This document shows positions 40,918 to 47,399 of a DNA stretch of 47,399 nt, piece by piece. Within the stretch, counting starts at the first letter, position 1, and each line of letters starts with the position of its first letter. The stretch is from assembly GCA_947253885.1 (NCBI GenBank), contig CAMYAO010000016.1:1-47399 (forward strand), given 5' to 3'. Source of the stretch: an uncultured Clostridium sp. (GTDB taxonomy: Bacteria; Bacillota; Clostridia; Lachnospirales; Lachnospiraceae). The translations under genes were made by a program, and so were the position numbers. Under the pieces are notes generated by a model. That model did no database searches. It was given only the letters and a program-made list of their open reading frames with translations, and was not told the origin of the DNA.

Positions 40918-42246
40918 ATGAGTGTACAAGTTGAAAAATTAGAAAACAATACAATCAAACTTACTGTTGAGGTTTCGGCAGAAGAGCTGGAAAAGGCACT
41001 TCAGGATGTATATAATAGACAGAAAAAGAGCATCAGTCTTCCGGGATTCCGTAAGGGAAAAGTGCCGAGAGCAATGGTAGAGAAGATGTATGGTGCCGCT
41101 GTATTTTATGAAGATGCGGCAAATCAGCTGATTCCGACTGCATACTATGAGGCGGTTCAGGAGTGCGGAGAGGAGATTGTATCCAATCCTACGATTGATA
41201 TTACACAGATTGAAAAAGGTAAGCCTTTTATTTTTACAGCAGAGGTAGCCGTTAAACCTGATTTTGAATTAGGTACCTATAAAGGTGTAGAAGTAACCAA
41301 GATCGATACTGCTGTTCCGGAAGAGGAGATTACAGCAGCTGTCGACAGAGATCGTGAGAAAAATGCACGTGAAGTAGTGGTAACAGATCGTCCGATCGAA
41401 TCCGGAGATGTTGCGGTAATTGATTTTGAAGGATTTGTGGACGGAGCATCTTTTGAAGGCGGAAAAGGAGAGAACTATGGTTTGGAGATCGGTTCCAACA
41501 GCTTTATTCCGGGCTTTGAAGATCAGTTGATCGGCAAAAATATTGAAGAAGAGTTAGAGGTCAATGTAACTTTCCCTGAAGATTATCATGCAGAGGATTT
41601 AAAAGGAAAGGATGCAACTTTTAAAGTAAAGATTCATGAAGTAAAAACAAAGGAACTTCCAGAAGCGGATGATGACTTTGCTCAGGATGTATCAGAGTTT
41701 GATACATTTGAAGAATATAAAAACAGCATTCGGGAGCGTTTGGAGAAGCAGAGAACAGAAGCTGCAAAACGTACTCAGGAAGATGAAGCGATTAAAAAGA
41801 TTGCAGCAGATTCTCATATTGAACTTCCGGAAGCAATGATTTCCACCCGTTGTGATGAAATGATCAATCAGTTCGGTCAGCAGTTGGCACAGCAGGGATT
41901 ATCTATGGAGCAGTATATGCAGTTCTCAGGAACTACTATCGATCAGTTAAGAGAGCAGGTTCGTCCGGAAACAGTAGAACGTATTGAGGGTCAGTTGGTT
42001 CTGGATAAGATTGCCGAAGTAGAAAAGATCGAGATCACAGATGCCGATATTGAGGAAGAATTAAAGAAAATGGCAGAGCTTTATAATATGGACATGGAGG
42101 ACTTAAACAAGAGAATGGGTGAGTCTGATCGTGAAAATATGCGTAAAGATTTGGCAGCTCAGCGTGCAGTAGATGTAATCTATGATAACGTTGTATTTGT
42201 AGATGCACCGGCTGAAGAAGAAAAAACAGAAGAAGCGGACGCATAA
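40918..42246 (+). CDS. tig: Trigger factor, ribosome-bound chaperone
   Basis: The 442-residue protein has the three expected domains: ribosome-binding N-domain with LPGFRKGKVPRAMVEKMYG (the GFRxGKxP signature), an FKBP-type prolyl isomerase domain at about 150-245 and a helical C-domain. It folds nascent chains and is followed by clpP, clpX and lon, the usual order in Firmicutes. ATG 40918 follows TAAGGAGGAAAT; a longer frame from 40801 lacks a binding site. It has its own promoter. Confidence 0.97.
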   Translation: MSVQVEKLENNTIKLTVEVSAEELEKALQDVYNRQKKSISLPGFRKGKVPRAMVEKMYGAAVFYEDAANQLIPTAYYEAVQECGEEIVSNPTIDITQIEKGKPFIFTAEVAVKPDFELGTYKGVEVTKIDTAVPEEEITAAVDRDREKNAREVVVTDRPIESGDVAVIDFEGFVDGASFEGGKGENYGLEIGSNSFIPGFEDQLIGKNIEEELEVNVTFPEDYHAEDLKGKDATFKVKIHEVKTKELPEADDDFAQDVSEFDTFEEYKNSIRERLEKQRTEAAKRTQEDEAIKKIAADSHIELPEAMISTRCDEMINQFGQQLAQQGLSMEQYMQFSGTTIDQLREQVRPETVERIEGQLVLDKIAEVEKIEITDADIEEELKKMAELYNMDMEDLNKRMGESDRENMRKDLAAQRAVDVIYDNVVFVDAPAEEEKTEEADA

Positions 42247-42278
42247 TCGTCTAAACAGGCAACTGTTGCTTAAAAGAG

Positions 42279-42303
42279 CAGGCCGGCCAGACTGGTCGGT
42301 CTG
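42279..42303 (+). terminator. Hairpin between tig and clpP
   Basis: CAGGCCGGCC pairs with GGTCGGTCTG (G-T pairs included) around AGACT; followed by only three T, so probably a partial terminator or processing stem. Confidence 0.45.
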
Positions 42304-42329
42304 TTTGCGTATTATATAGGAGGCTTATT

Positions 42330-42914
42330 ATGAGTTTAGTACCTTATGTCATTGAACAGACAAGCAGAGGAGAAAGAAGCTACGATATCTATTCCCGTCT
42401 GTTAAAGGATCGTATTATATTTTTGGGAGAGCAGGTCAATGAGACAACTGCCAGCCTGATCGTAACACAGTTGTTATTCCTGGAATCCGAAGATCCAGGG
42501 AAAGATATTCATCTTTACATCAATTCCCCGGGAGGATTGGTAACCGGAGGAATGGCAATTTACGACACTATGCAGTATATAAAATGTGATGTTTCTACCA
42601 TCTGCCTTGGAATGGCGGCTTCCATGGGTGCCTTTTTATTGGCAGGAGGAGCAAAAGGAAAGCGTTTCGCACTTCCGAATGCGGAAATCATGATCCATCA
42701 GCCAAGCGGAGGAGCACAGGGACAGGCAACAGATATTGAGATTGTTGCAAACAATATCTTAAAGACAAAAAAGAAATTAAATGAGATCCTGGCTGCAAAT
42801 ACCGGTCAGCCGTATGAGGTAATCGCAGCAGATACAGAGCGTGACAATTACATGAGCGCAGAGGAAGCAAAGAACTATGGAATTATTGATGCCGTTATCT
42901 CTAGCAGGGTATAG
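42330..42914 (+). CDS. clpP: ATP-dependent Clp protease proteolytic subunit
   Basis: The 194-residue serine protease has catalytic Ser98 (GMAASMGAF), His123 (IMIHQPSGG) and Asp172 (TERDNYMS). It forms the 14-mer barrel with ClpX, which follows after 20 bases. ATG 42330 follows TAGGAGG. Length is normal. Confidence 0.98.
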   Translation: MSLVPYVIEQTSRGERSYDIYSRLLKDRIIFLGEQVNETTASLIVTQLLFLESEDPGKDIHLYINSPGGLVTGGMAIYDTMQYIKCDVSTICLGMAASMGAFLLAGGAKGKRFALPNAEIMIHQPSGGAQGQATDIEIVANNILKTKKKLNEILAANTGQPYEVIAADTERDNYMSAEEAKNYGIIDAVISSRV

Positions 42915-42934
42915 CAGTATTAAAGGAGAACAGA

Positions 42935-44215
42935 ATGGCAGGAAGAAATAATCAGGATGATCTGATCCGCTGCTCATTTTGCGGAAAGTCGCAAGGACAG
43001 GTAAGAAAACTGATCGCAGGTCCGAATGGGGCGTATATCTGTGATGAGTGTGTGGACATCTGTAATGAGATCATAGATGAAGAATTTGCAAATTCGGCGT
43101 ACAGAGAACAAATGGATTTTGCAAATGAGATCAATCTTCTGAAACCGGAAGAGATGAAACACTTTCTGGACGAATATGTAATCGGACAGGAAGAGGCGAA
43201 AAAAGTATTATCAGTGGCAGTATATAATCACTATAAACGAATTCGTCAAGGGATTGATTCTGAAGTAGAGTTGCAAAAGAGCAATATATTGATGCTGGGA
43301 CCTACCGGTTCCGGAAAGACTTTGCTGGCACAGACGCTGGCAAGAGTCTTAAATGTGCCGTTTGCGATCGCAGATGCGACAACATTGACAGAAGCGGGAT
43401 ATGTAGGGGAAGATGTAGAAAATATTTTGCTGAAGATTATTCAGGCAGCAGATTTTGAAATTGAAAAAGCGGAATACGGTATTATTTATATAGATGAGAT
43501 TGATAAGATTACACGTAAATCGGAAAATGCTTCTATTACCCGGGATGTTTCGGGAGAAGGTGTACAGCAGGCACTTCTCAAGATTTTAGAGGGAACCATT
43601 GCTTCGGTGCCTCCACAGGGAGGAAGAAAGCATCCGCAACAGGAACTGATACAGATCGATACCTCCAATATCCTGTTTATTTGCGGAGGAGCTTTCGAGG
43701 GTCTGGATAAAATCATTGAATCCCGTATGGATCAGAGTTCCATCGGATTTAATAATGAGGTATACGACAAACAGAAGACAAATGTAGGAGAGGTACTTAA
43801 GAAAGCCTTGCCTCAGGATTTTGTGAAATTCGGGATGATACCGGAATTTGTAGGACGAGTTCCGGTAACTGTTTCATTGGATTTGTTGGATAAAGATGCT
43901 TTGATTCGTATTTTAAAAGAACCGAAAAATTCCTTGATTAAACAGTATCAGAAATTATTTGAAATGGACGGTGTTGTTTTAGAATTTGAAGAGGAAGCGT
44001 TGGTTGCAATTGCAGAGCAATCAATAGAGCGTCGAACCGGAGCAAGAGGTCTGAGAGCAATTATGGAACAGGTAATGATGGATCTGATGTACCGGATTCC
44101 ATCCGATGACACCATTACAAACTGCTTGATTACAGAAGCAAAGGTAAGAGGAACCGGAGAGGCAAAGCTGAAAAAAAAGGCGAAAAAGAAATCCCCAAAA
44201 AAAACAGAGCAATAA
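42935..44215 (+). CDS. clpX: ATP-dependent Clp protease ATPase subunit ClpX
   Basis: The 426-residue AAA+ unfoldase has a zinc finger C13-x2-C16...C36-x2-C39, Walker A GPTGSGKT, Walker B YIDEIDK and arginine finger regions. It carries IGF-type ClpP-binding loop residues (IGFN) near 270. It delivers substrates to ClpP. The C-terminus is Lys-rich. A terminator follows before lon. Confidence 0.98.
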   Translation: MAGRNNQDDLIRCSFCGKSQGQVRKLIAGPNGAYICDECVDICNEIIDEEFANSAYREQMDFANEINLLKPEEMKHFLDEYVIGQEEAKKVLSVAVYNHYKRIRQGIDSEVELQKSNILMLGPTGSGKTLLAQTLARVLNVPFAIADATTLTEAGYVGEDVENILLKIIQAADFEIEKAEYGIIYIDEIDKITRKSENASITRDVSGEGVQQALLKILEGTIASVPPQGGRKHPQQELIQIDTSNILFICGGAFEGLDKIIESRMDQSSIGFNNEVYDKQKTNVGEVLKKALPQDFVKFGMIPEFVGRVPVTVSLDLLDKDALIRILKEPKNSLIKQYQKLFEMDGVVLEFEEEALVAIAEQSIERRTGARGLRAIMEQVMMDLMYRIPSDDTITNCLITEAKVRGTGEAKLKKKAKKKSPKKTEQ

Positions 44216-44220
44216 AGAAG

Positions 44221-44252
44221 AAAAGCGGGAGTCTGTAAGACCCCGCTTTTTT
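44221..44252 (+). terminator. Terminator between clpX and lon
   Basis: AAAAGCGGG pairs with CCCGCTTTT, with GTCT/AGAC in the upper stem, then TT. lon may still be reached by read-through, as no separate promoter is obvious. Confidence 0.75.
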
Positions 44253-44282
44253 AACGATACGAGAGGACAGTAGGAGGATGTT

Positions 44283-46583
44283 ATGGGCAAGGCAGTTGAA
44301 ACAATGCCAATGATTGAGTTGGATAATATTTCTATCTTTCCCGGGAGTGTTACACACTTTGATATTTCCGGCAGAAAGAGTATTCAGGCAATTGAGCAGT
44401 CTATGAGTCAAAATCAGAGCTTGTTTATTCTTTCCAAAGCATCGGATGATTCGATTCCGGTACCGACGGTCGGAGTAATCGTAGAGGTCAGACAGATATT
44501 GCGACTTCCGAATCAGATGATGAGAATTTTAGTTGCCGGGGAAGAACGTGCCAGAATACAAAGGGAATTTGAGACAGAACATATACATACGGCAGAGGTA
44601 GAGCTGTTATCGGATATAGAGGATAAGTCGCTTCCGGAAGATGTAAGAGAAGCTATGATGAAATCGGTGTTGGAATTACTGTTGGAAATGGTAAGTAATA
44701 ATCCGAAAATGGAAAAAGAAATGCTTCGTCAGATTGACGGGATATCAAATTTAAGTCAACTGTTGGATAGTGTGGCAGCAATTTTACCGATTCCCTTTCA
44801 AGAAAAGCAGCGGATTTTGGAATATGTAGACTTGAACATGCGATATGAATATGTTATGCATATTTTAGTTCGAGACACGAATATTATTCGCATAAAGGAA
44901 GATCTTCAAAGAAAGGTCAGAGAAAAGGTAGACAAAAATCAGCGAGAATATATCTTGAGAGAAGAAATGAAGATTATCCGCAAAGAGCTGGGAGAAGAGG
45001 ATGAAGAATCAGAGGCAGATACATTTCAAAAGCAATTGAATGAGCTGGAAGCTTCAGATGAAATCAAAGAAAAAATAGGAAAAGAGATTCAACGATACAG
45101 ACATACGGCAGGTAACAGCTCAGAGGCAACGGTTCGTTACAGTTATATTGAAACTTTGTTGTCTCTTCCGTGGGCTCATAAAAGTACGGACAATCAAGAT
45201 TTGAAAAATGCGCAGGAAATTTTGGATGAAGATCATTACGGTTTACAAAAGGTAAAGGAGCGTATCTTAGAATATTTGGCAGTACGCCATATGACACAAA
45301 AGGGAGAGGCTCCGATTCTTTGTTTGGTGGGACCTCCGGGAACCGGAAAGACCAGTATTGCCAAGTCGGTTGCACGTGCATTGGAGAAAGAATATATTCG
45401 TGTCAGTCTGGGCGGAGTTCGAGATGAGGCTGAAATTCGCGGGCACAGGAGAACTTACGTAGGTGCAATGCCGGGACGTATTATTCAGGGAATGCGGCAA
45501 GGAAAAACTGCCAATCCGCTGATGTTATTGGATGAGATTGATAAAGTCGGAATGGATAATCGGACAGACCCGTCGGCAGCATTGTTAGAGTTACTGGATC
45601 CGGAACAAAATGTGCATTTTTCCGATCATTATATAGAAATACCGGTGGATATGTCGGATGTGTTGTTTATTGCAACGGCAAATGATATTTCTTCGATACA
45701 GCGTCCGCTATTAGATCGTATGGAGGTTATCAATATTTCCGGCTACACGTCTAATGAAAAGATGCATATTGCATCCGATCATCTGATTAAGAAGCAAAGA
45801 CAGGCAAATGGCTTAAAGGCATCTCAGATTACAATAAAGGATACCGCAATTCGTGCCATTATTGAAAATTATACGAGAGAGGCGGGGGTTCGTAATCTGG
45901 AAAGAAAAATAGGAGAGCTTTGCCGTAAGGCAGTGAGAGAAATTTATCAGGGAGAAAAGAAAAAAGTAACGGTTTCTTCCAGAAATATAGAAAATTATCT
46001 CGGAAAACCTCGCTATATTATTGATAAGGCAAATGAAAAGGATGAGATCGGAATTGTTAGGGGACTGGCATGGACCAATGTAGGTGGTGTAACTTTGCAG
46101 GTTGAGGTAAATGCGATGCCGGGAAAGGGAACCATTAAATTAACCGGTCAAATCGGAGATGTAATGAAAGAGTCTGCACAAGCGGCAGTCAGCTATATTC
46201 GTTCTGTGGCGAAAAAATATAAAATTAAGGAAACCTATTTTTCTGAACATGATTTACATATTCATATTCCGGAAGGGGCAGTCCCTAAGGACGGTCCGTC
46301 AGCGGGTATCACGATGGCATTGGCTATGTTTTCTGTGATAACAGAAAAAGCAGTTCGTTGTGATACCGCTATGACAGGGGAAATTACTCTGAGAGGAAGA
46401 GTATTGCCAATCGGCGGCTTAAAAGAAAAATTATTGGCAGCAAAAGCAGCCGGTATTACACAGGTGCTCGTTCCGGAGAGAAATCGAAAAGATGTTGAAG
46501 AAATGGAAGCTGAAATTTTGGAAAATATAGAACTGCGTTTTGTTTCTCAAATGGAGCAGGTTTTCAAATATGCATTAGCATAA
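44283..46583 (+). CDS. lon: ATP-dependent protease Lon
   Basis: The 766-residue LonA-type protease has an N-terminal substrate domain, AAA+ module (GPPGTGKTS, LLDEIDKVG) and a serine protease domain with PKDGPSAGIT (catalytic Ser) and GGLKEKLLAAKAAG (catalytic Lys). It degrades misfolded and regulatory proteins in the cytoplasm. AGGAGGATGTT precedes ATG 44283. The N-terminal domain is slightly short of the typical LonA of about 770-810 residues, within the normal range. Confidence 0.97.
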   Translation: MGKAVETMPMIELDNISIFPGSVTHFDISGRKSIQAIEQSMSQNQSLFILSKASDDSIPVPTVGVIVEVRQILRLPNQMMRILVAGEERARIQREFETEHIHTAEVELLSDIEDKSLPEDVREAMMKSVLELLLEMVSNNPKMEKEMLRQIDGISNLSQLLDSVAAILPIPFQEKQRILEYVDLNMRYEYVMHILVRDTNIIRIKEDLQRKVREKVDKNQREYILREEMKIIRKELGEEDEESEADTFQKQLNELEASDEIKEKIGKEIQRYRHTAGNSSEATVRYSYIETLLSLPWAHKSTDNQDLKNAQEILDEDHYGLQKVKERILEYLAVRHMTQKGEAPILCLVGPPGTGKTSIAKSVARALEKEYIRVSLGGVRDEAEIRGHRRTYVGAMPGRIIQGMRQGKTANPLMLLDEIDKVGMDNRTDPSAALLELLDPEQNVHFSDHYIEIPVDMSDVLFIATANDISSIQRPLLDRMEVINISGYTSNEKMHIASDHLIKKQRQANGLKASQITIKDTAIRAIIENYTREAGVRNLERKIGELCRKAVREIYQGEKKKVTVSSRNIENYLGKPRYIIDKANEKDEIGIVRGLAWTNVGGVTLQVEVNAMPGKGTIKLTGQIGDVMKESAQAAVSYIRSVAKKYKIKETYFSEHDLHIHIPEGAVPKDGPSAGITMALAMFSVITEKAVRCDTAMTGEITLRGRVLPIGGLKEKLLAAKAAGITQVLVPERNRKDVEEMEAEILENIELRFVSQMEQVFKYALA

Positions 46584-46591
46584 GGAGAATT

Positions 46592-47293
46592 ATGATTATA
46601 CGAAAGGTAGCCCTTGAAACTGTATGCGGATATACAAGTATTCTTCCGGACAATAATAAACCGGAGATTGCATTTGCAGGTAAATCCAATGTGGGGAAAT
46701 CTTCCCTGATTAACAGCCTGATGAATCGAAAGGCATTAGCCCGTACGTCTTCTCAGCCGGGAAAAACACAGACCATCAATTTTTACAATATTAACGATGT
46801 TATGTATTTGACAGATTTACCCGGATACGGATTTGCAAAGATTGGAATAACGGAAAAAGAAAAATGGGGAAAAATGATTGAAGGTTATTTAAATACTTCC
46901 GAGCAACTTCTTGCAGTATTTTTATTAATTGATATTCGTCATGAGCCGTCGGAAAATGATTGTCAGATGTATGATTGGATTGTGTATCAGGGATTTAATC
47001 CAATTATCATTGCAACGAAATCAGATAAAGTGAAGCCGGGGCAAATTAAGCGGCAGCTGGAGCAGATCCGAAAGACTTTAAATGTAAAACCGGAAACATT
47101 GATTTTACCGTTTTCTGCAGAAACGGGAGCAGGGAAGGATGAAATATGGAATCTGATGGATCAGCTGATTGGATATGAAGAAGCTGTCATTAAAGAGGAA
47201 AAGCCGAAAAGAGATTCAGAAAAAAAACCCCGTTGGTCAAAAGAGCGAAAAGCAAAGACTAAAAAGAAGAAAAATGGAAAAAAGTGTAAATAA
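46592..47293 (+). CDS. ysxC: Ribosome-biogenesis GTPase YsxC/EngB
   Basis: The 233-residue GTPase has G1 GKSNVGKSS, G3 DLPGYG and G4 TKSD. It acts in assembly of the large ribosomal subunit. It starts eight bases after lon with AAGGAGAATT, the common lon-ysxC order. Compared with the usual length of about 195-200 residues it has an extra C-terminal tail of some 35 residues rich in Lys and Arg, likely to contact rRNA. Confidence 0.96.
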   Translation: MIIRKVALETVCGYTSILPDNNKPEIAFAGKSNVGKSSLINSLMNRKALARTSSQPGKTQTINFYNINDVMYLTDLPGYGFAKIGITEKEKWGKMIEGYLNTSEQLLAVFLLIDIRHEPSENDCQMYDWIVYQGFNPIIIATKSDKVKPGQIKRQLEQIRKTLNVKPETLILPFSAETGAGKDEIWNLMDQLIGYEEAVIKEEKPKRDSEKKPRWSKERKAKTKKKKNGKKCK

Positions 47294-47302
47294 TATATCC
47301 GA

Positions 47303-47336
47303 AAAAAAGCCACTCGCAAATGCGGGTGGCTTTTTT
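47303..47336 (+). terminator. Terminator of the lon-ysxC transcript
   Basis: AAAAAGCCACTCGCA pairs with TGCGGGTGGCTTTTT (G-T in the stem) around AA, followed by T. The last 60 bases of the window hold no gene. Confidence 0.9.
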
Positions 47337-47399
47337 AGGGAGATTTGAGTTATGAAAATGTTTACTCTAAAATAATTTGGAGTGGTTATTAACTGTACC

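Noticed and set aside
40735..42329. CtsR or CIRCE heat-shock operators for tig or clpP
   Set aside because: No tandem GGTCAAA-type heptads and no CIRCE inverted repeat were found upstream of either gene.
1..47399. CRISPR array or prophage
   Set aside because: No regularly spaced direct repeats and no phage structural or integrase genes are visible; the accessory genes are surface proteins and one IS.

Overview
The window looks like the chromosome of a low-GC Gram-positive anaerobe of the class Clostridia, most likely a Lachnospiraceae-type bacterium. The reasons are an LPQTG sortase-anchored surface protein, a dlt operon, the tig-clpP-clpX-lon-ysxC block, an oxygen-sensitive NadA/NadB/NadC set under NiaR, an anaerobic ribonucleotide reductase activase, and strong AGGAGG ribosome binding sites. 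The assignment to a family is inference from gene content; no rRNA is present.

Layout. 1-2200: the tail of an LPXTG surface protein, then an IS256-family element that sits in or beside a gene of which only the last 32 codons remain. 2341-5421: a beta-CASP nuclease-like metallohydrolase and a MATE exporter in one operon. 5782-7612: a decayed amino-acid/carrier-protein activation locus. An aminoacyl-tRNA-synthetase-like gene broken by three frameshifts is fused by a deletion to the last third of an adenylating enzyme, followed by an intact carrier protein. 7769-10569: nrdG, a cysteine-rich FAD enzyme, an M50-like membrane protease and tRNA-Leu(UAG). 11285-15143: an operon of response regulator, sensor kinase, ABC ATPase and ABC permease. 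15157-19404: a CDF cation exporter, a broken leucine-rich-repeat surface protein, and a GntR(YtrA-type)-ABC operon with a visible promoter and operator. 19467-21300: two more broken surface-protein genes, head to head. 21384-23755: a secreted caspase-fold-like protein (His101/Cys139) overlapping a lipoprotein gene.

23756-27475: the NAD regulon, niaR-nadC-nadB on the minus strand and nadA on the plus strand, sharing a divergent promoter whose two -35 boxes lie inside a TGACA-n7-TGTCA palindrome that is probably the NiaR operator. 27518-32364: an XRE regulator and the dltABCD operon for teichoic acid D-alanylation. Overlapping the end of dltD is an unlisted 53-codon gene with one membrane helix and the C-terminus TFTYAEF, which looks like a DltX placed at the end of the operon rather than at its start. 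32397-36870: a possible IS remnant, a cadmium/zinc ATPase with its CadC-type repressor and a perfect 23-bp-arm operator palindrome, a DtxR/MntR-type regulator and a PD-(D/E)XK-like protein. 36958-39603: a broken acetyltransferase and a KtrAB potassium uptake pair. 39706-47336: two small conserved genes, then trigger factor, ClpP, ClpX, Lon and YsxC, the protein-folding and quality-control block.

A theme of the window is gene decay limited to accessory genes. Surface proteins, the carrier-protein ligase locus and an acetyltransferase all carry frameshifts, several in homopolymer runs, while every housekeeping gene is intact.
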